This document shows positions 23,188 to 31,128 of a DNA stretch of 64,000 nucleotides, one piece after another. Source of the DNA: Streptomyces spiroverticillatus (GTDB taxonomy: Bacteria; Actinomycetota; Actinomycetes; Streptomycetales; Streptomycetaceae); assembly GCA_014650415.1 (NCBI GenBank), contig BMUX01000005.1, positions 434,001-498,000 on the forward strand. Reading direction: 5' to 3'. How positions within the stretch are numbered: position 1 is the stretch's first letter; every line of letters starts with the position of its first letter. A program made the translations under genes and the position numbers. The notes beneath the pieces were generated by a model, which saw nothing but the letters and a program-made list of their open reading frames with translations, ran no database searches and had not been told where the DNA came from.

Positions 23188-25725
23188 TCACGTGCCTTCG
23201 GGAGGGTCGACTTCGGGGATCTCTTCCTGAGCGGGCTTCACCGGTGATTCCCGTTCCTTCTGGATGGCCTTCTTCAGCCTCCGGGCGGTCTGGAAGTCCT
23301 TGGCCGCCGCCCGCTGGTCCCCGGCCCGGTGGTGCCGCGCGCCGCGCAGGTTGTGGGCGACCGCCAGGAAGTCGTGGAACTCCGCGAGGTCTCCCCGTAC
23401 GCCCGTGCAGCGCTCCCCGAGCGCGATGATCTCGTCCAGCGCCCGCCGTTGCAGCAGCTTGCCCGCCAACAGAACCAGAACGTCGGGGAGTTCGGAGTTC
23501 TCCTCGAGCGGGTGGTACGAGAGCGACAACAGCAGGGTGTCCACGTACGTGCCAAGGCTCGCCTCGTCCAGGGCCGAGTACCGGCCCCGCTGGTCCCACA
23601 GCCCGCGGGCCACGTCCACCTCCGCGGACTCCCCGGAGAAACGCCGGTCCGGGACCCCGTCCAGGTGGGCGGCGGCCACCCGCATCTCGGTGAGCGCCTT
23701 GGCGCGGTCGCCCGTACGGGCGTTGTGCAGGGAGGACTGGTACGCGATGTTGGCGAGCAGCCAGGCCGCGGGCCGGACGCCGGGCGGGACCCCGCGGAGC
23801 AGCGACGGGTCCGGCTTCGGCGGCAGGGGAGGGATCGACGGTGCCTGGCTGCTGGGTGCGGCCGGTCCCCGCACCCGGGCCAGACCGTCCTTCGCCTGCC
23901 GGTCCCCGGGGGACAGTTCGAGCGCACGCCGGAAGCGCCGTTCGGCCTCCTCCCGGCGGCCCTTCTTCTCGGCCTGCTCGGCGAGGCGCAGGGAGACCGC
24001 GGTCAGGTTGCGCACCAACTCCGTGTGGCCGGGTGCCAGTTGCAGACCCCGCTCCAGGAAGCCCGCCTGCGCGTACTCGCCCTTGATCTGTCCCCGTACG
24101 GTCGCCCCCGCCCCCACGGCTGCCCGGCAGACGTCAGCGGCGTACCGGGACGTGTCCTGCCCCGCCTGCCGGGCCTGCTCGAAGTCCAGCAGCGCCTCCG
24201 ACCAGCGCTTTCCCTTGGCGTACTCCTGGGCGCGCCGGACGAAGGCGGTGGCGAGGATCTTCTTGGCGGCGTCTCCCGTGTCACCGGACTCCCCGACGGC
24301 GCCGATCACCTCCTGGAAGCGCCCCTCCCGCAGCAGGGTCGCCAACACCGCCTCCGGGCCGAAGAATTCGGCCAGCTCCGGCGCCCCCGGGCCGGCGGAC
24401 GGTCCCGCGAGAGAGATGCTCTCCCGGACCGACCCCATGCGCTGTTCCCAACTGGTGCTGATGGCCCCGACCTCGTCCAGATAGAGGGGCCCGCAGAAGA
24501 AGTCCGGGGCGGCAGGCGCGGGCGGGCCCGCCGGGGGAAGCCCCGCCCAGCAGCGCGCGGCCTCGCACTCCATCCGCCACCTCAGCTCCAGGGACGTGGC
24601 GGGGGAGTTCCCCCGCTCCCGGTCCCAGCCCTGGTACAGCTGAGTGAGTTGCGTACGCAGAGAATCGACGGCACTCGCCCAGACGTCGTCCGTGAACTCC
24701 TCACCGCACGCCTCCTGCACGGCGCTCCGGTAGCGGGGCGAGTGCAGTACGGCGGCCCAGCAGGCCATGCTGTGGCGGGTGGCCTCGGCGTGGGCGTCCT
24801 CGGTGAGCAGGGCGTCCGAGGTCAGCAGGCGCAGGGTGGCGACGCCGAGCCCATGGGCTGATTCGAGGTGGAACGGCCTGGCCTGCCAGATGCGGAGCCA
24901 CAGGCGCCAGGCGCTCCGGTGGTCTGCGGACGCGGCGAGATGGCGTGCTGTGCGCGCGGCGTTCTGGCCGTACAGCTCGGACGCGTGGCCGTCGATGTCC
25001 CGGGCGGTGGGCCTGCCGACGCGTTCCCACTCGGTGAATCCGCCGCGTTTGAGCGCGTGATGGAGCGCGAGGGTGCACACGTGCTGCCGCGAGACGCGGT
25101 GCGAGGGAGGCAGTGGTGCGGCGCGAGTGCCGTAGGCGGGGAAGGCGCCGACGATCTCCGCGGTCTCCGAGGGATCGCCGGGCGCGAGGCTCCGCAGCAG
25201 GTCGCGCGCCGCCGAAGGGTCGTCGTCGTGCGACCAGGACCGCAGTACCTGTACGGCTTCGTCGGTCCGGCCGGTGAGGACGGCGGCCTGGGCGAGGTGG
25301 GTCAGGGCGACGTTGAGGCAGGGGAGGCAGCGGTGCGCCCCGTCGTCGCTGCGTACGCCGTGGGCGGTGCAGCAGCCCTGGTCGCACTGGCCGCAGCGGG
25401 ACGCGGCGTCGGCCTGGCAGTCCGCCACCGAGCACAACCCCGTGACGGGGTGCGGCGATCGCGGGCCGTGCGGGGCGAGGGAGCGGCGGTACCAGTCGGC
25501 GCAGCGCTCCCAGCTCCGTACGCGGGCGGCGAGCGTTCCGTGGAGGGCCGCGTGTGCTGCCGCGAGGTGGGCGGGCACCGGTCCGCCCCGGTCGAGCAGC
25601 CGTAAGTAGCCCACGGCTGCGGCGAAGTCCTCGCGCGCGTACGCCTGGACGGCCATCCCGAAGGTCCTGGCGAAGGCTGCCTCGCCCTGCCCGTCCGCGC
25701 CGTCGTCGTTGTGCCGTGACGTCAC
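23188..25725 (-). CDS. large TPR protein with an N-terminal B-box-like zinc finger
   Basis: An 845-aa, apparently cytoplasmic protein starting with GTG at 25725. Residues ~96-137 hold a Cys cluster (C98, C103, C111, C114, C118, C119, C133, C136 plus His), resembling a B-box-type zinc finger. Most of the rest is alpha-helical with tetratricopeptide-like pairs, clearest in AEKKGRREEAERRFRRALEL and the preceding and following helices. No enzymatic motif is seen. As first gene of the operon with J-like, GrpE-like and Hsp70 genes (7-nt gap to the J-like gene), it may act as the client-binding or scaffold component. I know of no assigned function. Confidence 0.6.
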   Translation of the reverse strand: MTSRHNDDGADGQGEAAFARTFGMAVQAYAREDFAAAVGYLRLLDRGGPVPAHLAAAHAALHGTLAARVRSWERCADWYRRSLAPHGPRSPHPVTGLCSVADCQADAASRCGQCDQGCCTAHGVRSDDGAHRCLPCLNVALTHLAQAAVLTGRTDEAVQVLRSWSHDDDPSAARDLLRSLAPGDPSETAEIVGAFPAYGTRAAPLPPSHRVSRQHVCTLALHHALKRGGFTEWERVGRPTARDIDGHASELYGQNAARTARHLAASADHRSAWRLWLRIWQARPFHLESAHGLGVATLRLLTSDALLTEDAHAEATRHSMACWAAVLHSPRYRSAVQEACGEEFTDDVWASAVDSLRTQLTQLYQGWDRERGNSPATSLELRWRMECEAARCWAGLPPAGPPAPAAPDFFCGPLYLDEVGAISTSWEQRMGSVRESISLAGPSAGPGAPELAEFFGPEAVLATLLREGRFQEVIGAVGESGDTGDAAKKILATAFVRRAQEYAKGKRWSEALLDFEQARQAGQDTSRYAADVCRAAVGAGATVRGQIKGEYAQAGFLERGLQLAPGHTELVRNLTAVSLRLAEQAEKKGRREEAERRFRRALELSPGDRQAKDGLARVRGPAAPSSQAPSIPPLPPKPDPSLLRGVPPGVRPAAWLLANIAYQSSLHNARTGDRAKALTEMRVAAAHLDGVPDRRFSGESAEVDVARGLWDQRGRYSALDEASLGTYVDTLLLSLSYHPLEENSELPDVLVLLAGKLLQRRALDEIIALGERCTGVRGDLAEFHDFLAVAHNLRGARHHRAGDQRAAAKDFQTARRLKKAIQKERESPVKPAQEEIPEVDPPEGT

Positions 25726-25865
25726 TGTGCTCCCCCAACACAGGCAACAGATCAGCGCAGTTCAAGCCCGGGAGGCCTTGCTGAAGCAGACGGCACCCAG
25801 GGCTCTGCTCACGCACCGGCAGCATACGTGCTGACGTCGCGCGGAGTAAGAGCGATCTTCCTTGT

Positions 25866-26000
25866 GTGCGGCATGTCGAACGACGGTCGGGATTCCGGCG
25901 AATCTCTGCGCAACTCATTGACGCCCTCGGGCCGGGAACCTACGGTCCCGTTCGACGTGACGATCGCCATTCGACATACCGAACATGCATACCGAACATG
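25866..26000. promoter_or_regulatory. sugar-regulon operators upstream of the importer operon
   Basis: The 286-bp region 25726-26011 between the TPR gene and the binding-protein gene contains GTGCGGCATGTCGAAC (25866-25881) and ATTCGACATACCGAAC (25969-25984). These resemble the palindrome GTTCGACATGTCGAAC found perfectly at 41968 and lie 103 bp apart, a spacing that would allow looping. The downstream one overlaps a perfect 13-bp tandem repeat, CATACCGAACATG twice (25975-26000), right before the Shine-Dalgarno. Nothing else is recognised in this region. Confidence 0.55.
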
Positions 26001-26011
26001 AGGAGTGGGGC

Positions 26012-27343
26012 ATGGGACGACCCACGCGCAGGAAGGCGCTCGCCGGGATCGGCGGGATCGCCGCCTCCGGAGCGCTCGTCGGCGGCGCCGCCGGGTGCGC
26101 GGCACCGCAGGCCGTAGGTGCGGGAAAGACCAGGCTCCGTTTCTGGCACCTCTTCGGCGGCGGCGACGGCATCAACATGCAGGGCATGCTCGACGCCTTC
26201 CGCGCCGCGCACCCGGAGATCGGCCTCCAGGCCGACACCCTCCAGTGGGGAGCGCCGTACTACACCAAGCTGGGCCTGGCCGGAGCGGGCGGCCGGGCCC
26301 CCGAGGTGGCGGCACTGCACCTCGCCAGGCTGGCCGGGTTCGCCCCCGGACGGCTGCTGGACCCCTTCGACCTCGGGCTGCTGCGCGAGTTCGGGGTGCG
26401 CCGGGAGGACTTCCCGGAAGGGATCTTCCGGCGCGGGGCGGTGGACGGCAAGCAGTACGCCGTACCCCTGGACACCCACCCCATGGTCCTCTTCTACAAC
26501 ACCGAGGTGTGCAGGAAGGCCGGGCTGCTCGACAGCGCGGGCAAGCTCCGACCCGTCGAAGGGGCCGGAGAGTTCACGGCTGCACTGCATGCCGTCAAGA
26601 AGGTCACCGGCCGGCCGCCCCTGGTCACCGAGACGCTCGGGGCCGGGGTGATCGGACCCTGGCGGCTGTTCTCCACGCTGTACTCGCAGACCGGCGGCAG
26701 CGTCCTGTCCCCGGACGGCAGGACCCTCGCGCTCGACGACGCCAAGGCTCTCGTCGCCCTGGAGTACATGCACATGCTCGTCGCCGAGGGCCTGGCGGTC
26801 CGCCGGGTCGACTACCCGGGCGCCGTGGGGGTGTTCAACAACGGGAAGACCGGTTTCTTCCTCAACGGCGAGTGGGAGATCAGCTCCTTCCTGGCCACCG
26901 GGCTGCCGTTCTCGGTGACCCGCGTGCCCAACCTCTTCGGCCGCGCCACCGCCCAGGCCGACTGCCACGCGTTCGTCCTGCCGCACCAGGCGGACCGCGG
27001 CGGGGACAGCAACCGGGCCGCGCACGCCTTCGTCGCGTGGATGCTCAGGAACAGCGTCGAGTGGGCGAAGGGCGGCCACGTCCCGGCCTATCTGCCCACC
27101 CTGAAGGACCCGGCCTACCTCAAGCTCACCCCGCAGTCGGAGTACCGGACGGTGATCGACGACGTCGTCCTCGACGAGCCGGCCTGGTTCGCCGGTTCCG
27201 CCTCCCCGCTGTGGATCGAACTGGGCGCGGTCTTCTCCGGGGTGCTCACCGGCTCCCGCACGCCCCGCAACGCGCTCGCCGAGGCCAAGACCCGGCTGCG
27301 GACCCTGCTCGACACCCGCAACCCGTTCGGAGGGAAGGCCTGA
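26012..27343 (+). CDS. sugar ABC importer, extracellular solute-binding lipoprotein
   Basis: A 443-aa MalE-type (family 1) binding protein. The N-terminus has a twin-arginine motif (R6-R7 in GRPTRRKALAG) and a lipobox GAAGC with Cys29, so it is exported folded and lipid-anchored. Typical binding-protein runs follow, such as LRFWHLFGGGDGINMQGMLD and GVFNNGKTGFFLNGEWEISS. The ATG at 26012 has GAGGAG upstream. It heads an operon with two permeases; no ATPase gene is present, and Streptomyces importers of this class usually share the MsiK ATPase. The promoter carries the shared 16-bp palindrome, linking it to the sugar-acid genes at 35-42 kb. The nearby GH51 gene suggests arabinose-containing oligosaccharides. 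Confidence 0.88.
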   Translation: MGRPTRRKALAGIGGIAASGALVGGAAGCAAPQAVGAGKTRLRFWHLFGGGDGINMQGMLDAFRAAHPEIGLQADTLQWGAPYYTKLGLAGAGGRAPEVAALHLARLAGFAPGRLLDPFDLGLLREFGVRREDFPEGIFRRGAVDGKQYAVPLDTHPMVLFYNTEVCRKAGLLDSAGKLRPVEGAGEFTAALHAVKKVTGRPPLVTETLGAGVIGPWRLFSTLYSQTGGSVLSPDGRTLALDDAKALVALEYMHMLVAEGLAVRRVDYPGAVGVFNNGKTGFFLNGEWEISSFLATGLPFSVTRVPNLFGRATAQADCHAFVLPHQADRGGDSNRAAHAFVAWMLRNSVEWAKGGHVPAYLPTLKDPAYLKLTPQSEYRTVIDDVVLDEPAWFAGSASPLWIELGAVFSGVLTGSRTPRNALAEAKTRLRTLLDTRNPFGGKA

Positions 27344-28296
27344 TGACGGTCACTCAGGAAGTCCCGGTCCTGGCCGCCGGCCCTGCCCCGCTTGCCGCCC
27401 CGGCCGTCCGCGTCCGGCGCCACTGGTCCGAACACGGCCTCGTCTTCGTCGCGCCCTTCCTCCTCGTGTACGCGCTCTTCCTCCTCTGGCCGCTTCTCTC
27501 CGGCCTCGGCATGAGCGTGCGCAGCGAGAACATCGCCGGTACGGGGGCCGAGTTCGTCGGCCTCGACAACTACGCGGAGGCCATGGCCGACCCCGACGTA
27601 TGGGCGTCGCTGGGGAACACCGTCTGGTTCACCGTCCTGTCGACCCTGCCGCTCGTGCTGGTCGGCCTGGTGCTGGCGCTGCTCGCGCACCATCTGCGGT
27701 TCGTGCAGTGGCTGTGGCGGCTGAGCTGGTTCGCACCGTTCCTGCTGCCGTCCGGGGTGGTGGGGCTCCTCTTCCTCTGGGTGATCTTCCCCTCGGACTT
27801 CGGCTTCGCCGACCAGGCGCTGGCCGCCGTCGGCCTCCACCCGGGCATCGGCTGGCTGACCGACGAGCGGTACGCGATGCTCTCCATCGTCCTCACCACC
27901 GTCTGGTGGACGGTCGGCTTCAACTTCCTGCTCTACCTGGCCGCGTTGCAGGCCATCCCCCAGCACCTGTACGAAGCGGCCGAACTGGACGGCGCGGGCC
28001 CCTGGCAGCGGCTGCGGCACATCACGCTCCCGATGCTCTCCCGTACCACCGGAGTGGTCGTCGTCCTCCAGGTGCTCGCCTCGCTGAAGGTCTTCGACCA
28101 GATCTACATCATGACCGGCGGCGGCCCCGACGAGTCCACCCGGCCGATCCTCCAGTACGTGTACGACGCCGGATTCACCGGATACCGCATCGGCTACGCC
28201 TCCGCCGTCTCCTACCTCTTCTTCGCCCTGATCCTGATCGTCTCCCTGGTGCAGCTGCGGCTGTCCCGGCGCAACCGCGAGGAGAACGCCCGATGA
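27343..28296 (+). CDS. sugar ABC importer permease, MalF type
   Basis: A 317-aa inner-membrane permease with six hydrophobic segments starting at HGLVFVAPFLLVYALFLLWP. The cytoplasmic EAA loop that contacts the ATPase reads YEAAELDGAGPWQRLRHITL. It pairs with the downstream MalG-type permease. The start ATG shares one base with the stop of the binding-protein gene (TGATG), implying translational coupling. The Pro/Ala-rich N-terminus is cytoplasmic. Confidence 0.9.
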   Translation: MTVTQEVPVLAAGPAPLAAPAVRVRRHWSEHGLVFVAPFLLVYALFLLWPLLSGLGMSVRSENIAGTGAEFVGLDNYAEAMADPDVWASLGNTVWFTVLSTLPLVLVGLVLALLAHHLRFVQWLWRLSWFAPFLLPSGVVGLLFLWVIFPSDFGFADQALAAVGLHPGIGWLTDERYAMLSIVLTTVWWTVGFNFLLYLAALQAIPQHLYEAAELDGAGPWQRLRHITLPMLSRTTGVVVVLQVLASLKVFDQIYIMTGGGPDESTRPILQYVYDAGFTGYRIGYASAVSYLFFALILIVSLVQLRLSRRNREENAR

Positions 28297-29156
28297 GCGC
28301 CACCGCACTGGAGGCCACGGCCGGCCGCAGACCCCGCTGGACCCCCGGGCGGGCCGCCCTGCTGGTCGTGGCCCTGGGACTCGTCGTGGTCTGGGTGCTG
28401 CCGATCGCCTGGGCCGTCGCCACCTCCCTCAAGCCCGAGGGCGAGACGACGAAGACCCCGCTGGAATGGGTCGCGTCCAGGCTCACCTTCGACGCGTACC
28501 GCCAGGTCTTCCGGTCCGGCGACCTTGCCCAGTGGATGTTCAACTCCGCCTATATATCGGTCGTGACGACCCTGCTGACCGTCGTGCTGTGCGCGATGGC
28601 CGCCTACGGATTCGCCCGCACCGACTTCCAGGGCAGGAAGGTCCTGTACGGGCTCGTGCTCGCCGGGATCATGGTGCCGCCGCAGGTGCTGATCGCGCCG
28701 CTGTTCGCGGAGATGGTCTCGCTGGGTCTCGTCGACACGTACTGGGGGGTGATCCTGCCCCAAGTCGCCGTGCCCGCGATGGTGTTCATCCTGGTCAAGT
28801 TCTTTGAGGGCGTGCCGCGCGAGCTCGAAGAGGCCGCGTTCGTCGACGGCGCGGGACGCTGGCGGGTCTTCTGGACCGTCGTGATGCCGCTGTCGCGGCC
28901 CATCCTCGCCGCCGTCGCGATCTTCACCTTCATCTCGACGTGGAACAACTTCCTCTGGCCGTTCCTTGTGACCACCGACCCCGGCGGCATGATGCTGCCC
29001 GTCGGCCTGGTCAACGTCCAGTCCAGCTACGGCGTCCGGTACGCCCAGATGATGGCCTCCGTCGTCATCGCGGGTCTGCCCCTGCTGGTCGTGTTCGCCC
29101 TCTTCCAGCGGCAGATCGTGCGCGGAATCGCGCACACCGGTCTCGCCGGACAGTGA
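28293..29156 (+). CDS. sugar ABC importer permease, MalG type
   Basis: A 287-aa permease with six hydrophobic segments and the EAA loop LEEAAFVDGAGRWRVFWTVV. It partners the MalF-type protein; its ATG overlaps the upstream stop by 4 nt. It ends the importer operon; immediately downstream lies a 44-bp perfect palindrome (29182-29225), which may double as terminator and as operator for the arabinofuranosidase gene. Confidence 0.9.
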   Translation: MSATALEATAGRRPRWTPGRAALLVVALGLVVVWVLPIAWAVATSLKPEGETTKTPLEWVASRLTFDAYRQVFRSGDLAQWMFNSAYISVVTTLLTVVLCAMAAYGFARTDFQGRKVLYGLVLAGIMVPPQVLIAPLFAEMVSLGLVDTYWGVILPQVAVPAMVFILVKFFEGVPRELEEAAFVDGAGRWRVFWTVVMPLSRPILAAVAIFTFISTWNNFLWPFLVTTDPGGMMLPVGLVNVQSSYGVRYAQMMASVVIAGLPLLVVFALFQRQIVRGIAHTGLAGQ

Positions 29157-29181
29157 CTGAACCACCGCTTCCACTGGCCGA

Positions 29182-29225
29182 GTTGTTGTCCGCGGACAAC
29201 AGATCTGTTGTCCGCGGACAACAAC
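29182..29225. promoter_or_regulatory. 44-bp perfect palindrome containing two GTTGTCCGCGGACAAC boxes
   Basis: Two identical 16-bp palindromes, GTTGTCCGCGGACAAC at 29185-29200 and 29207-29222, are separated by AGATCT. With their flanks they make one 44-bp perfect palindrome. Centres are 22 bp apart, i.e. two helical turns, as expected for cooperative dimers. The TTGT...ACAA pattern recalls the B. subtilis arabinose repressor operator (ATTTGTACGTACAAAT). It lies 86 bp before the GH51 arabinofuranosidase start. A regulator for it is not recognised in this window. Confidence 0.8.
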
Positions 29226-29310
29226 TCCGTGGCCTCTGAACCTTGCCCATCAGCCCATCTCGTGCTCCTGAGTCACACCCGACTCACCCGTCACCCCGAA
29301 AGGCCCCTCC

Positions 29311-30825
29311 ATGTCCCGCCCCGCCCGCTTCACCCTCGACCCTGCCTTCACTGTCGGCACCGTCGACCCCCGCCTCTTCGGCTCCTTCGTCGAACACCTC
29401 GGCCGCTGCGTCTACACCGGCATCTACGAGCCCGGCCACCCCACCGCCGACGCGGCCGGGCTGCGCGAGGACGTCCTCGACCTCGTCCGCGAACTCGGTG
29501 CGACCACCATCCGCTACCCCGGCGGCAACTTCGTCTCCGGCTGCAAGTGGGAGGACAGCGTCGGCCCCGTCGACGAACGGCCCCGCCGCCTCGACCTCGC
29601 CTGGCGCTCCACCGAGACCAACCGCTTCGGCCTCAGCGAGTACATCGCCTTCCTGCGCAGGCTGGGCCCCCAGGCAGAGCCCATGATGGCCGTCAACCTC
29701 GGCACCCGCGGCGTCGCAGAGGCCCTCGAACTCCAGGAGTACGCCAACCACCCCGCCGGCACCGAACTCTCCGACCGCCGCATCGCCCACGGCGACAAGG
29801 AGCCCTTCGGGATACGCCTGTGGTGCCTGGGCAACGAGATGGACGGCCCCTGGCAGACCGGCCACAAGACCGCCGAGGAGTACGGCCGCCTCGCCGCCGA
29901 GACCGCCCGCGCCATGCGGCAGATCGACCCGGACCTCGAACTCGTGGCCTGCGGCAGCTCCGGCCGCGCCATGGAGACCTTCGCCGCGTGGGAGGCCACC
30001 GTCCTCACCGAGACGTACGACCTGGTCGACCACATCTCCCTGCACGCCTACTACGAGGAGATCGACGGCGACCGGGACTCCTTCCTCGCCTCCGCCGTCG
30101 ACATGGAGACCTTCATCGAGGCCGTCGTCGCCACCTGCGACCACATCGGCGCCCGCCTCAAGTCGCCGAAGAGGATCAACCTCTCCTTCGACGAGTGGAA
30201 CGTCTGGTACCAGCGCCGGACCGCCGAGGAGGCGACCGCCGCCCCGCTCGACTGGCCCGAGGCCCCCCGCCTGCTGGAGGACAGCTACTCCGTCACCGAC
30301 GCCGTCGTCTTCGGCTCCCTGATGATCGCCCTGCTGAGGCACGCCGACCGGGTCACCGTCGCCTGCCTCGCCCAACTGGTCAACGTCATCGCGCCGATCA
30401 TGACCGAGCCCGGCGGCCCCGCCTGGCGGCAGACCACCTTCTTCCCGTTCGCGCAGGCGGCCCGGTACGGCAGGGGCCAGGTCCTGGACGTACGGGTCGA
30501 CTCGCCGACGTACGGGACGAAGACGTACGGCGAAGTCCCCCTCCTGCACGCCACAGCAGTGCGCGGCGAGGACGGGACCGTCACCGTCTTCGCCGTCAAC
30601 CGCAGCCAGACCGAGCCGCTGCCGCTCGATGTCGCCCTGCACGGGCTGGACCTCTCCGAGGTCGTCGAGCACAGCGCGCTCTCCGACGAGGACCCCGAGG
30701 CGCGCAACACCCTGACCGACCCGGAACGCGTCGCCCCGCACCCCGTGACGGCCACCCGCCTTGAGGACGGCGTCCTGAACACCGTCCTGGAGCCGCTCTC
30801 CTGGAACGTCATCCGCCTGGCCTGA
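29311..30825 (+). CDS. abfA: alpha-L-arabinofuranosidase, GH51
   Basis: A 504-aa glycoside hydrolase of family 51 that releases terminal L-arabinofuranose. The N-terminal block FGSFVEHLGRCVYTGIYEPG and IRYPGGNF are characteristic. The acid/base is E176 in CLGNEMDG and the nucleophile E295 in SFDEWNVWY. A C-terminal beta domain completes the fold (DGTVTVFAVNRSQTEPLPLD). No signal peptide, so it acts inside on imported arabino-oligosaccharides, matching the importer just upstream. It is followed by a strong hairpin terminator (30839-30872). Likely controlled through the large palindrome at 29182-29225. Confidence 0.95.
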   Translation: MSRPARFTLDPAFTVGTVDPRLFGSFVEHLGRCVYTGIYEPGHPTADAAGLREDVLDLVRELGATTIRYPGGNFVSGCKWEDSVGPVDERPRRLDLAWRSTETNRFGLSEYIAFLRRLGPQAEPMMAVNLGTRGVAEALELQEYANHPAGTELSDRRIAHGDKEPFGIRLWCLGNEMDGPWQTGHKTAEEYGRLAAETARAMRQIDPDLELVACGSSGRAMETFAAWEATVLTETYDLVDHISLHAYYEEIDGDRDSFLASAVDMETFIEAVVATCDHIGARLKSPKRINLSFDEWNVWYQRRTAEEATAAPLDWPEAPRLLEDSYSVTDAVVFGSLMIALLRHADRVTVACLAQLVNVIAPIMTEPGGPAWRQTTFFPFAQAARYGRGQVLDVRVDSPTYGTKTYGEVPLLHATAVRGEDGTVTVFAVNRSQTEPLPLDVALHGLDLSEVVEHSALSDEDPEARNTLTDPERVAPHPVTATRLEDGVLNTVLEPLSWNVIRLA

Positions 30826-30838
30826 GCCCGTCCGGCCT

Positions 30839-30872
30839 GTCCCCCGGGGCGTCGGGCGTCGCCCCGGGGGAC
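30839..30872. terminator. 13-bp-stem hairpin, probable bidirectional terminator
   Basis: GTCCCCCGGGGCG (30839-30851) pairs perfectly with CGCCCCGGGGGAC (30860-30872) around an 8-nt loop. It lies just after abfA and at the 3' side of the opposing galM remnant, so it can stop transcription from both sides; no U-run, as is usual in this GC range. Confidence 0.85.
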
Positions 30873-31096
30873 GTTCAGCGTGCCGTCCAGGAAATTGCCC
30901 GAGTGGAACTGCACGCCCGGTTCCGTGGTGGCCAGTCGTATCGTGCGGCCGGACGGCCCGTCGCGGAGCACGGCGAATGGTTCGGGCCGGGAGGTGAGGC
31001 CCTTGTCCAGCACCCAGTTGTGGTCGAAGCCCTTCGCGGTGACGATCTGGGGGTGGGCGGCCCGGATGTGCCGAAGGGCTCGTGGGTGGGGTTCAT
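30873..31096 (-). pseudogene. internally deleted aldose 1-epimerase (galM) remnant
   Basis: The reading starts at ATG 31096 with MNPTHEPFGT, a typical galactose mutarotase N-terminus. It then jumps out of frame at about 31076 into the C-terminal part of the same family: LRHIRAAHPQIVTAKGFDHN, then NWVLDKG, then TTEPGVQFHSGNFLDGTL. After NVPRGD the similarity ends at the hairpin terminator, so the last ~40 residues are also gone. Roughly 250 central residues are missing. It follows the MmsB-type permease gene by 32 bp in the same direction, so the intact gene was once the last member of that sugar-uptake operon. Confidence 0.8.
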
Positions 31097-31128
31097 GGTC
31101 CGTTCCCTGGAGGGCAGGTGACGTGAGG

